From: Terriglobia bacterium
GTDB lineage: Bacteria; Acidobacteriota; Terriglobia; Bryobacterales; Bryobacteraceae
DNA: 38,701 nt
NCBI GenBank assembly: GCA_010084195.1
Contig: RGPS01000032.1
Span: forward strand, 1-38,701
Direction: 5' to 3'
The position numbers and the translations under genes are program-made. Below, piece after piece: positions 25,198-33,425 of the stretch. The notes beneath the pieces were generated by a model, which saw only the letters and a program-made list of their open reading frames with translations, was not told the origin of the DNA and did not search any database. Positions within the stretch are counted from its first letter, which is position 1; every line of letters begins with the position of its first letter.

Positions 25198-26067
25198 GTG
25201 AACCGCCGAACTTTCTTATCCACGACAGCGCTGGCCGCCGCAGGAGCTTCCCTCGCACCAGCCAAAACCCGAGACATCCACAAGGCCATCATGTACGCCA
25301 CCATCGACATGAAAGTCTCGGTCCTGGAAAAGTTCAACGCGGTGAAAGAAGCAGGGTTCGAGGGTCTGGAACCCATGAGCCACATGACGCAGAGCGAAGT
25401 CCTGGACGCCTTTGCAGCAACGGGCCTGAAGGCCGCCAGCGTCTGCTGTAATACCCACTGGAAACAGCCTCTCTCCGACCCCGACGCCGCAATCCGCAAA
25501 GCCGGTCTCGAAGGTCTGCAGCAATCCCTGCGCGACGCCAAAGCCTACGGAGCCACTTCAGTTCTCCTGGTGCCCGCCGTTGTCAACAAACAGGTCTCCT
25601 ACACCGACGCGTGGACCCGCTCGCAAGCCGAAATTAAGAAGGCACTCCCCCTCGCCAAAGAACTCGGCGTAAAGATCGCCATCGAGAACGTGTGGAATCA
25701 GTTCCTGCTCAGCCCGATCGAAGCGGCACGTTACGTGGACGAATTCCAAAGCCCGCAGGTCGGCTGGCACCTCGACCTCGGTAACCTGGTCAACTTCGGC
25801 TTCCCCGAGCAGTGGGTCCGAATCCTGGGCAAGCGAATCACCAAGCTCCACATCAAGGAATACAGCCGCAAAAAGCGAGACAAGGAAGGCCCCTACGCCG
25901 GCTTCAACGTCCCGTTCAACGAAGGCGACAACGACTGGCCGGCAGTGATGGCCGCCATTGACGAAGTGGGCTACACGGGCTGGGGAATCGCTGAACAGGG
26001 AGGCGGCAATTCATTAGAAGGCCTCAAAACCTTAGCAGCCGGCATGAACAAGATCTTCGCTTCGTAA
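25198..26067 (+). CDS. Sugar phosphate isomerase/epimerase-like TIM-barrel protein with a Tat leader, 289 aa
   Basis: A xylose-isomerase-like TIM barrel (AP endonuclease 2 superfamily), typically a ketose epimerase or inosose isomerase/dehydratase relative with one divalent metal. The leader MNRRTFLSTTALAAAGASLA is twin-arginine type. Barrel landmarks are AGFEGLEPM, SVLLVPAVV, KIAIENVWN (metal Glu), WHLDLGNLVNF (metal Asp), KLHIKEYS and a final GIAEQGGG. The GTG at 25198 puts the Arg pair at residues 3-4; an ATG at 25186 would overlap its own -10. Opposite strand to the Gfo/Idh/MocA gene and likely a partner in the same sugar pathway. The methyltransferase begins 49 bp downstream. Confidence 0.85.
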   Translation: MNRRTFLSTTALAAAGASLAPAKTRDIHKAIMYATIDMKVSVLEKFNAVKEAGFEGLEPMSHMTQSEVLDAFAATGLKAASVCCNTHWKQPLSDPDAAIRKAGLEGLQQSLRDAKAYGATSVLLVPAVVNKQVSYTDAWTRSQAEIKKALPLAKELGVKIAIENVWNQFLLSPIEAARYVDEFQSPQVGWHLDLGNLVNFGFPEQWVRILGKRITKLHIKEYSRKKRDKEGPYAGFNVPFNEGDNDWPAVMAAIDEVGYTGWGIAEQGGGNSLEGLKTLAAGMNKIFAS

Positions 26068-26104
26068 GGAGAACGCGGCTCGACCTGCCTGGCAGCTTCC
26101 GGGG

Positions 26105-26110
26105 TAGACT
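26105..26110 (+). promoter_or_regulatory. Putative leaderless -10 element of the methyltransferase gene
   Basis: TAGACT, then six bases (CAAGAC), then the TTG start at 26117. A TCGACC at 26080-26085 could serve as a weak -35. Confidence 0.4.
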
Positions 26111-26116
26111 CAAGAC

Positions 26117-27133
26117 TTGCTCCTCGACGCTGCACTTCTGGACCGCCTCGTTTGTCCCCGCGACAGAACCAGCCTCGTCGAGACCGGGGCGATTTTATAT
26201 TGTGCCCACGGTCACCATTACCCCGTCCTCCAGGGCGTTCCCGTCCTGCTCGTGGACGGGCCCCAGACGCTTTCCGTAGCCGATGCCACGCTGGCTGCCG
26301 GGCCGACCGAACCAGACCCCTGGTATCCAGACAGGCTCGGGATCTCGCCCGAAGAAAGAGCCGAACTGATGAAACTCCCGCGCGATGCCCGGTATGTCAT
26401 AGATCCGGTTGTTTCCTTCCTGGTTGGGGCCACCAATGGCATCGCCTACAAGCACCTCGTCGGCCGGCTCACGGACTACCCCGTCCCCGAACTTCGCCTG
26501 CCTCCCGGCGACGGTCGCACGTTACTGGATATCGGCTGCAACTGGGGCCGATGGTGCCTCGCGGCAACCCGCCTGGGCTATCAGACGATCGGTATCGACC
26601 CCAGTCTGGGAGCCGTCCTGGCGGCCAAACGCGTCGCCGCGCAACTCGGCGTGAAGGCACATTTCGTCGTTGGCGACGCCCGCTGCCTTCCCTTCCGCGA
26701 CCGCTCTCTCGACACCGTTTTCTCCTACAGCGTCATCCAGCATTTCAGTCGGGATGACGCCCGGAAAACCTTCGGGGAAATCGGTCGCGTCCTCGCTTCC
26801 GGCGGTCGCAGTTTGCTGCAAATGCCGACTATTTTCGGCATCCGATGCCTTTACCACCAGTTCCGCGTCCGGTTTCGCGAGCCGCGTAACTTCGAGGTTC
26901 GTTACTGGAGTATCCCGGCTCTCCGCAGAACGCTGCGGCAACAAGTCGGTGCCAGTTCGATATCAGTGGATTGCTACTTCGGTATTGGCCTGCAAAAGTC
27001 CGATCTGCGCCTGATGCCTCAGCTGCTCAGGGCCGCGATCCGCACTTCCGAAGTCCTGCGGCACATCAGCGGGTGGTTTCCACCCCTGAAATACGTCGCG
27101 GACAGCGTGTACGTGGAGAGTCGGAAGCTCTAA
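26117..27133 (+). CDS. Class I SAM-dependent methyltransferase with an N-terminal Trm112-like segment, 338 aa
   Basis: A small-molecule or glycan methyltransferase by fold. Residues about 10-50 (LVCPRDRTSL, then YCAHGHHYPVLQGVPVLL) look like a Trm112/YcaR zinc ribbon, but the two CxxC knuckles have become C13-PR-D and C29-AH-G, so zinc binding is doubtful. The SAM motif LLDIGCNWGRW is near 138-148, the acidic strand end IGIDPS near 160 and the post-motif VVGDARCLPF near 187. The TTG start has no ribosome binding site but has TAGACT six bases upstream. The stop overlaps the msbA-like gene tail to tail by 4 bp. The substrate is unknown; proximity suggests envelope glycans. Confidence 0.8.
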   Translation: MLLDAALLDRLVCPRDRTSLVETGAILYCAHGHHYPVLQGVPVLLVDGPQTLSVADATLAAGPTEPDPWYPDRLGISPEERAELMKLPRDARYVIDPVVSFLVGATNGIAYKHLVGRLTDYPVPELRLPPGDGRTLLDIGCNWGRWCLAATRLGYQTIGIDPSLGAVLAAKRVAAQLGVKAHFVVGDARCLPFRDRSLDTVFSYSVIQHFSRDDARKTFGEIGRVLASGGRSLLQMPTIFGIRCLYHQFRVRFREPRNFEVRYWSIPALRRTLRQQVGASSISVDCYFGIGLQKSDLRLMPQLLRAAIRTSEVLRHISGWFPPLKYVADSVYVESRKL

Positions 27134-28956
27134 AGATCAACAGCCGTATCGACCATGGCGAACTGCAGTTCATGCAGCCGGTGGTAAGTCCCGCCCAGTT
27201 CCATGAGCTCGTCATGTGTTCCGATTTCGGCAATACGGCCCTTGTCCAGAACCACAATCTTGTTCGCACGCCGAACCGTCGAAATCCGGTGCGCGATCAC
27301 GATCACGGTCCGCCCCGTCATCAGGTTTGCAAGCGCCTTCTGCACCAGCATTTCGGACTCGTTGTCCAGATGCGACGTTGCCTCATCCAGAATCAAAATC
27401 GGAGAGTTCCGGAAGATGGCCCGGGCAATTGCCAGGCGCTGCCGCTGGCCGCCGGACAGCTTCAGCCCCCGCTCCCCGATGATGGTTTCGTACCCCTGCG
27501 GCATCTGTTCGATAAAGTCGTGCGCCAGCGCCGCTTTTGCCGCCTCAATGAGCCGGGCCTTATCGGCATTCTCCAGCCCGTAAGCGATATTTGCCGCCAC
27601 GGTGTCGTTGAACAGGAAAGTTTCCTGCGCCACCAGGCTGATGTTCTCGCGAAGTGAATCGAGTGAGATCTCGCGCACATCCACGCCGTCGATCTTCACT
27701 GCACCGGCGACAGGATCCCGAAAGCGCGGCAACAAGCTGGCGAACGTACTTTTCCCCGCGCCGCTCGGCCCCACCAGCGCGACAATCTCGCCCGCACCGA
27801 TCCGCAACGTCACGTTATCCAGTTGCTTTGATTCCGCCGTCGGATACTGAAAGCTCACCGCGGCATACTCGATGCTGTCGCGGAACCCCGTCAGCCTTTT
27901 CGCCCCGGGCTTGCTGGTAATTTCTTCAGGCTGATCCAGATACCCGAAAACCTTCTCCGATGCTCCGATGGCTTGCTGGAAGATGTTGTGCAGGTTCGTC
28001 AGCCGCTTGAACGGTTCGTAAAGGAACAGCAGCGCCAGCAGAAAGCTCATGAAGTCGCCGGCCTTCAGAATCCCGCGCTGAATCTCGATCCGCCCGTACC
28101 AAAGTAAGCCGACAAAAGTAACCGCTCCGGCCAGTTCGATAAACGGCGAAGGGATGCCCTGCAGCAAAACCTTGCGCATATTCACATGCAACAATCGGTC
28201 GGCTGCCGCCTGAAATCGCCCGGCCTCATACCGTTCCGCGCCGAAAGCCTTCACCACCTGGTGCCCGGAGATTGCTTCCTGCAGAACCTCGTTCAACTCG
28301 CCCGTAGCGTCCTGTGTCCGACGGGCCGTCCGCCGAATCCTGCTGCCAAGGCGCGCAGTCGGGATCATGATGAACGGCAACAACAGAAAGGCAAAAAGAC
28401 CCAGGCGCCAGTCTGTGCCGAACACAACGATCATCAGCCCGAGCATCGAGAATGTCTGGCGCAATAAATCGGCAAACATATCGGAACAGGCCGTCTGGAT
28501 CCGCTCAATATCGCTCATCACGGATGACATCAGCCGTCCGGTGGAGTTGGCCTCAAAAAAATCGGCGCCATGCCGCAGCAGCTTGGCGAAAACCTGATTC
28601 CGCAAATCCGTCACCACGCGGAAACCAACATAGTTCGTCAGATAGTCCCCGAGGTAATCGCAGGCCCCTCGCACGATGAAGATTGTCAGAATCGAAATCG
28701 CGACAATCGTGAAGATGTCGTGAATCGAAGCCGGGAAGATTTTCTCGAGGTAAATCTTGTAGTTCACCAGCGGGATGGTAAACAGCTCAACGGGTTTGGG
28801 GTCGGGGGCTGGACTCAGGACCCGCTCCATTACCGGCTTGATCAGCAGCGTCCGGGCGGCGGTCATGGCCCCCATCACCGCCATCAGAAACACCGACAGC
28901 AGCAACAGCCCGGCATAGCGCCGTGTGTAGCCCGCCAGCCGGAGACCAGCGCTCAA
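27130..28956 (-). CDS. msbA: MsbA-like lipid A/LPS exporter (ABC half-transporter), 608 aa
   Basis: A fused membrane-ATPase half-transporter that, as a homodimer, would flip lipid A-core across the inner membrane. Six membrane helices fill residues about 15-330. The nucleotide-binding domain carries Walker A GPSGAGKST (about 394-402), the signature LSGGQRQR (about 500-507), Walker B ILILDEATSHLD (about 522-533) and the H-loop IVIAHR (about 556-561). The start is a TTG overlapping the stop of the glycosyltransferase (TTGA), with GGGGA upstream. Position after lpxB, the Trm112-like gene and a heptosyltransferase supports lipid A export over multidrug export, though sequence alone cannot exclude the latter. 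Confidence 0.85.
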   Translation of the reverse strand: MSAGLRLAGYTRRYAGLLLLSVFLMAVMGAMTAARTLLIKPVMERVLSPAPDPKPVELFTIPLVNYKIYLEKIFPASIHDIFTIVAISILTIFIVRGACDYLGDYLTNYVGFRVVTDLRNQVFAKLLRHGADFFEANSTGRLMSSVMSDIERIQTACSDMFADLLRQTFSMLGLMIVVFGTDWRLGLFAFLLLPFIMIPTARLGSRIRRTARRTQDATGELNEVLQEAISGHQVVKAFGAERYEAGRFQAAADRLLHVNMRKVLLQGIPSPFIELAGAVTFVGLLWYGRIEIQRGILKAGDFMSFLLALLFLYEPFKRLTNLHNIFQQAIGASEKVFGYLDQPEEITSKPGAKRLTGFRDSIEYAAVSFQYPTAESKQLDNVTLRIGAGEIVALVGPSGAGKSTFASLLPRFRDPVAGAVKIDGVDVREISLDSLRENISLVAQETFLFNDTVAANIAYGLENADKARLIEAAKAALAHDFIEQMPQGYETIIGERGLKLSGGQRQRLAIARAIFRNSPILILDEATSHLDNESEMLVQKALANLMTGRTVIVIAHRISTVRRANKIVVLDKGRIAEIGTHDELMELGGTYHRLHELQFAMVDTAVDL

Positions 28957-29909
28957 GGGCGTTCCCCGTCGCGGGGTTGATTGACGTTGAGCCGCTGCAG
29001 GGCAAGAATCGCGGCGGAGGTCTCAATGGAATAGATGGGAGTGGCTTTCAGAACTTCAGCCTGCGTGCGCCACGGCCTCCAGATTTCTTCATCCGACGGC
29101 CCGAAGAAGATCAATTCCGGGACACCGAAAGCGGCTGCCAGATGCGCCGGCCCGGAGTCATTCCCAATGAATAGCGACGCCCCGCGAACCAACCGGATTA
29201 CTTCGGACAGAGGAGCGCCGGCAATGGTGGGGAATGCCTGGAAGCGCGAGATATCCTCACCAGCGGCACAAATAAACACAGGCTCCAGCCCAACCGAACG
29301 CCGAATATTCCGCGCCAGTTCCAGAAAGTTGTTCGCGGGCCAGGTCTTCTCCGGAGTTGCGGCAAAAGGATGGATCACCGCATAGGGAACCGACGGGGCA
29401 TTCGCCGCAGGACCATCGGTAACCGGCAGACTTGCCCTCGGAATTTCGGTAATCGGAACCCCCAGATAGAACACCGCAGAGGCCATGTGTTCAGCCGTGT
29501 GGACTCGTCTGTCCAGCCCCAAAATCTCCTGAGCCGTCGGAATTGGCACGTTGTAAATCCATTGCGGCTTAAAGATATCAAGCCCCGCCCGATGCGTGGC
29601 CCCGGAAAGCGCGGTCAAGCGCGCACTGCGCGTCCCGCCATGGAAGTTCAAACAAAGATCCGGCGAGAACGCCCGAAATGCTCTGCTGCGGGGTTCAATG
29701 ATTTTTGAAACCGCTGGATGCCCGTCAAAAACCCCGGCGAACCGGGCTTCCACCGCAACGCCGATTTCCAGATCCGGGCGCGCCGCCTTCAGAAGTGAAA
29801 TCGCGGGCGTGGATAAAACACAGTCACCGAGAGAGCGCAGTCGAATGATCCCGACGCGGCTTCCAGGTTCCAGGCTCTGCAGCACATCGATTTTTGATGG
29901 AGGAGACAA
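28953..29909 (-). CDS. GT9-family heptosyltransferase (LPS core), 318 aa
   Basis: A glycosyltransferase family 9 enzyme, the group that adds ADP-heptose to the LPS inner core in the cytoplasm. Seen are VGIIRLRSLGDCVLSTPAI at about 19-37, the conserved start of WaaC/WaaF proteins, and FIGNDSGPAHLAAAFGVP near 241-258, followed by FFGPSDEEIWRPW. The TTG start at 29909 lies three bases after the stop of the Trm112-like gene without a clear ribosome binding site; an in-frame GTG at 29885 is an alternative. It overlaps msbA by 4 bp. Which heptose position it fills cannot be told. Confidence 0.87.
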   Translation of the reverse strand: MSPPSKIDVLQSLEPGSRVGIIRLRSLGDCVLSTPAISLLKAARPDLEIGVAVEARFAGVFDGHPAVSKIIEPRSRAFRAFSPDLCLNFHGGTRSARLTALSGATHRAGLDIFKPQWIYNVPIPTAQEILGLDRRVHTAEHMASAVFYLGVPITEIPRASLPVTDGPAANAPSVPYAVIHPFAATPEKTWPANNFLELARNIRRSVGLEPVFICAAGEDISRFQAFPTIAGAPLSEVIRLVRGASLFIGNDSGPAHLAAAFGVPELIFFGPSDEEIWRPWRTQAEVLKATPIYSIETSAAILALQRLNVNQPRDGERP

Positions 29910-29912
29910 ACG

Positions 29913-30083
29913 CTAGTCGGCGACAACAGCTTCGTCAATCAGCATGACGGGAATATCGTCCCGAACCGGATAGACGCGACGACAACCGACACATTTCAGG
30001 CCGGTTGAGTCGGAGGTAAGTTCGACCTTCGCCTTACAGGCGGGGCAGATGAGGATTTCGAGAAGGTCGGGGCTGAATGCCAT
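29913..30083 (-). CDS. Trm112/YcaR-like zinc-ribbon protein, 56 aa
   Basis: A tiny protein with four cysteines in two knuckles, CPAC (13-16) and CVGC (31-34), followed by RRVYPVRDDIPVMLIDEA, the hallmark ending of the Trm112p/YcaR (UPF0434) family. In enterobacteria ycaR lies next to lpxK and kdsB, and the same LPS context appears here. Trm112 homologues elsewhere stabilise methyltransferases, so a partner role is possible. A GAAGG ribosome binding site sits just before the ATG. The gene is 30 bp after the M1-like gene and three bases before the heptosyltransferase. Confidence 0.88.
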   Translation of the reverse strand: MAFSPDLLEILICPACKAKVELTSDSTGLKCVGCRRVYPVRDDIPVMLIDEAVVAD

Positions 30084-30113
30084 AAACCTTCACTTTAGCA
30101 GCTATCCGAAAGT

Positions 30114-32078
30114 TTAGACAGCCTCGCGGCTGGAGTCCTTGTATGGCGTACGGAGGTACTTACCCGCTTCTTCCTGCGCACCCTGTGTATTGTCGCGGGT
30201 CCTCTGCGCCTGGGTGTACTCATTCACAGCGCGGTCGCGCTGACCGCTGATGTCGAAAATCTTGCCGAGATAGATGTGGATCCAGACTTCCACCCATTTG
30301 GGCTGGATGTCGCCATTCAGGGCTTCCCGGAATTCGTTAGCGGCCGACTGGTAACTGTGCTGCAGGAAGAAGACCTCGCCCACGCGATAGTGCGCCATGG
30401 AACTATTGCGCTGCGTGTCCAGCGCCTTCTGGTATTCCTTCAAAGCATCAGCAAGTTCCCCTACCTGGGCGAACTGCTCACCCCGCCGGATAGCCACTTC
30501 TACGCGAGTCTGGGGGCTCATGCGAAGAACCTTGTTCGAAGGATCGAGGGACACCTTCTTCGGCTTGCCAAACGTATCCACCGAGAACTCGGATGACGTG
30601 CCCATCACTTCCACTCGCTTATCTTCCGGATTGCCTTCCGTCTCGATGTGGAGGTCAACCGGCATCCGGAAGGTATCCAAATCCTGGGCGATCTTGCCCT
30701 GGACACGGAACCCCTTCGAGGTCCTGAAGATCGTGTACTCCAGCTTGAACTCCGGGGCACCGCTCGATTCGATCCACTGAATAAAGAAGTAGCGCAGTTC
30801 CTCGCCCATGGCCGCTTCGCAGGCCTTGCGGAAATCCTCTGTGGTGGCCGTTTGCCACGCTTTTTGTTCCAGGAAGTTCTTCACCGCCTTGAAGAACTTT
30901 TCGTCGCCCATCGTGGAGCGCAGCATCTGCACCACTGCGGCACCTTTGCCGCCTGTCAGCGCCCAGTATTCCGGCGAATAGTCTTCGAGGCGAGAGGCCT
31001 GGATCAGCGGCACGTTCTCGATGGTGAGCGCCGTAATGCCCGCATCACGCATGCGCTGCTCAATAGCCGACGCGCCCTTTTCCTTTTCCGTCCACAGAGC
31101 TTCGGCGTAGAGCGCCATGCCGTTTTCCAGCCAGATGTGGTTCCGGTTCACCGGCGAAACCTGCGTTTCCCACCACTGGCGGGCGATCTGATTCACCAGA
31201 ACGTTCGAGTTTACTTCTTTAGAGATCGCACGAGGATTGAGAAAGATCAGCCCGGGCGCGGAATAGCCATTCGGGGCACCGTCTTCCGTTTCCACAATCG
31301 TGAGATTGGCGTACGGTGCGAGCCCGAACACCCCGGTGAAATGATCTACCATCTTCGCGGTGGCTTCGCCGTAAGCATCGGCGTGAGCCGCTTCGGCTCC
31401 CCGGAAATACAGGAGGGTGTTGATGCCGCCGGAAGCAATCCGCACGGGGGCATCCTTCACCACCGCAATGCTGCCAGGGAAGGACGGCTTATTCATCTCA
31501 AACGTGAAGACCTGGCCGACCTTCGAGCCGACGCCGCTGCCGATGGCGGTAAAGCCATCCGGGACCGTGATCGAGATCTTTGAGGAGAAGCGATCTGCGC
31601 TGTAGTTGTTGACGGGGAACCAGCGTGAGGGGTACAACAGGAACGCGCGGTCGGGTTGGATGGCCGCGAACTTGATGCCGTAAATGGGCGATTCTTCAGA
31701 CCCCGTCAGGCGTCCATCGTAGTTGAAGGTAACGGTAACCGGCTGGTCTTTGTCCAGAGGATTCGCGAACGCCAGGCGAACCGTATTGTCCTGAGGATTC
31801 CGCGTGCCGGTGATGGCGTTACCCTTGTCGTCCGAAATCTTCGAGATATTGAGATTATTGTTCAGGTCGAAGGTGACCGCATTGATGGCATCGTCCTGCG
31901 GGATGAAACGCACGACGACACGCGCCGCGAGAGTCTGGGTTGCCGGGTTGACAGTAGCTTCAATCGTGTAGTTTTCCACGTCCACACGGGCGCGCCTGTC
32001 TTCCTGACCAAAAGCAAGCTGCCCGAAGGCAAACCCGGCCAGCACTAAACATCCGATAATTCCAGTGTTCGAGCTCAA
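30114..32078 (-). CDS. Peptidase M1-like protein without zinc ligands, with C-terminal TPR repeats, 654 aa
   Basis: An exported (signal peptide 1-25, FGQ) homologue of M1 aminopeptidases: N-terminal beta domain at about 30-210, thermolysin-like domain at about 215-450, then about two to three TPR units at about 530-640. The HEXXH-X18-E site is replaced throughout: N296-Q-I-A-R300 stands for HEXXH, and N319 (in WLENG) stands for the distal Glu. The GAMEN exopeptidase motif is also gone. The surrounding QWW and WL..G...YAE are kept, so the fold is intact but it should not bind zinc or cleave. The TTG start overlaps lpxB (TTGA) and has GGAGG seven bases upstream, so it is co-translated with LPS genes. 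Confidence 0.85.
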   Translation of the reverse strand: MSSNTGIIGCLVLAGFAFGQLAFGQEDRRARVDVENYTIEATVNPATQTLAARVVVRFIPQDDAINAVTFDLNNNLNISKISDDKGNAITGTRNPQDNTVRLAFANPLDKDQPVTVTFNYDGRLTGSEESPIYGIKFAAIQPDRAFLLYPSRWFPVNNYSADRFSSKISITVPDGFTAIGSGVGSKVGQVFTFEMNKPSFPGSIAVVKDAPVRIASGGINTLLYFRGAEAAHADAYGEATAKMVDHFTGVFGLAPYANLTIVETEDGAPNGYSAPGLIFLNPRAISKEVNSNVLVNQIARQWWETQVSPVNRNHIWLENGMALYAEALWTEKEKGASAIEQRMRDAGITALTIENVPLIQASRLEDYSPEYWALTGGKGAAVVQMLRSTMGDEKFFKAVKNFLEQKAWQTATTEDFRKACEAAMGEELRYFFIQWIESSGAPEFKLEYTIFRTSKGFRVQGKIAQDLDTFRMPVDLHIETEGNPEDKRVEVMGTSSEFSVDTFGKPKKVSLDPSNKVLRMSPQTRVEVAIRRGEQFAQVGELADALKEYQKALDTQRNSSMAHYRVGEVFFLQHSYQSAANEFREALNGDIQPKWVEVWIHIYLGKIFDISGQRDRAVNEYTQAQRTRDNTQGAQEEAGKYLRTPYKDSSREAV

Positions 32079-33220
32079 TTCCTTACCTCCAGCAACCGGA
32101 CCACTTCACTTGCGGCATGGGCAATCGGATCGCCGTCAAAAGCAAGTTTCGCCGCCACACCGCACAAATCTTCTTTCATTTTCGCCCGGACATCGGGGTT
32201 GTCGAGAATACGCACCGTTTCGGCTGCCAGATTCTCGCCCGTCATGTCATCCTGCATCAATTCTTTAACGATGCTCCGTTCGGCAATCAGATTCACCATT
32301 GCATAGAACGGGACATCGACCAAAACCTTACCAATTGCCCAGCTCAGAGGTGTAACACGGTAGTAGGTGACCATGGGAGCCCCCAGCAAAGCGGCTTCCA
32401 CCGTGACGGTACCGCTGGCGGCGAGCGCCACGTCGCAATGCGCCATGGTGTCCCAGGCCTCACCTTCGATGGCACGAATTGGGCTCCCGACCAGGGCTTC
32501 GCTGAAGCGTCCGGTACCGATGGTGGGGGAGGTGGGAAGCAGGAACGACATCTGGCGGTCCCGCGAAAGGATCTCCGCTGCCCTCCGAAGTTCCGGAAGG
32601 TGGCGCATCGCTTCGCTTGATCGGCTACCAGGCAGCATCGCTATAAGTGGACGGTGGAGGGGCAGGTTATGTTTCCGGAAAAACTCTTCCCTGGAAAGCG
32701 AAGGTTTGACCCGCAGTGCCAGCGGGTGGCCGATGAACTTCGCCGGAACCTGATGCTGACTGAAAAAAGCGACCTCAAAGGGGAAGATGCAAAGCAGGCT
32801 GTCGATGACCTTGCGCATGGTTTTGACTCGGCCTTTGCGCCAGGCCCAGACCTGCGGCGCGACGAGCCAGAGCACGGGTACGCCCTGCTTTTTCATTTTC
32901 GCGGCGACGCGGAAATGGAAGTCCGGGGAATCCGTCAGAATCGCCAGCGCCGGTTTTGTCTCCTGCGCGGCTGCGATCAGAGTTTGGAAGCGTTGCCAGA
33001 TTCGGGGGAGGTGGTGGAGAACTTCCACCAGACCAACGACAGCCAGGTCTTCGGTACGCACCACGGCCCGGACACCGGCTTTGCGGAGCTTGGGACCGGC
33101 GCACCCAAAGAAGTCACAGTCGGGGAATTGTTCTTTGAGTTGGGCGACGAGCTCTGCGGCGTAGTATTCGCCAGAAGCTTCTCCCGCCGAGACCAGGATG
33201 GCCTTCGGTGCGGCCTTCAC
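32075..33220 (-). CDS. lpxB: Lipid-A-disaccharide synthase LpxB, 381 aa
   Basis: Joins UDP-2,3-diacylglucosamine and lipid X into the lipid A disaccharide at the inner membrane (GT19 family). Motifs are ILVSAGEASGEYYAAELV near the start, DSPDFHFRVA, APQVWAWRKGRVKTM (about 140-155), LPGSRSSE (about 205-212) and ASGTVTVEAALLGAPMVTYYR (about 275-295). The GTG at 33220 has GGAG nine bases upstream and gives the usual length of about 380. The frame extends to 33385 but that part has no homologous motif. First gene of the LPS operon, overlapping the M1-like gene by 4 bp. Confidence 0.93.
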   Translation of the reverse strand: MKAAPKAILVSAGEASGEYYAAELVAQLKEQFPDCDFFGCAGPKLRKAGVRAVVRTEDLAVVGLVEVLHHLPRIWQRFQTLIAAAQETKPALAILTDSPDFHFRVAAKMKKQGVPVLWLVAPQVWAWRKGRVKTMRKVIDSLLCIFPFEVAFFSQHQVPAKFIGHPLALRVKPSLSREEFFRKHNLPLHRPLIAMLPGSRSSEAMRHLPELRRAAEILSRDRQMSFLLPTSPTIGTGRFSEALVGSPIRAIEGEAWDTMAHCDVALAASGTVTVEAALLGAPMVTYYRVTPLSWAIGKVLVDVPFYAMVNLIAERSIVKELMQDDMTGENLAAETVRILDNPDVRAKMKEDLCGVAAKLAFDGDPIAHAASEVVRLLEVRN

Positions 33221-33425
33221 CGGGGAAATCTCCGGTCGGGCAGAGTGACACGGCACGGCGGCCAGCCAAGGGCAATAAAGTCGTTGAAAGTACCTGTTGA
33301 AGACGCTGTTGCCGGGCACGGTCCAACCGCATGCTGACGCATGGCGGCTCTGTCGCGCGGCGGATTCGGCTGCATGCCAGGGCATGGCGGTTCGGAGGGC
33401 TGGAATCCGCGGCGCCCCGGCATGA

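Noticed and set aside
25161-25541. N-terminal extension of the Gfo/Idh/MocA frame
   Set aside because: It runs antisense through the TIM-barrel gene, and the Tat leader begins near 25151.
33221-33385. N-terminal extension of lpxB
   Set aside because: No LpxB motif, and the GTG at 33220 has a good ribosome binding site and gives the family length.
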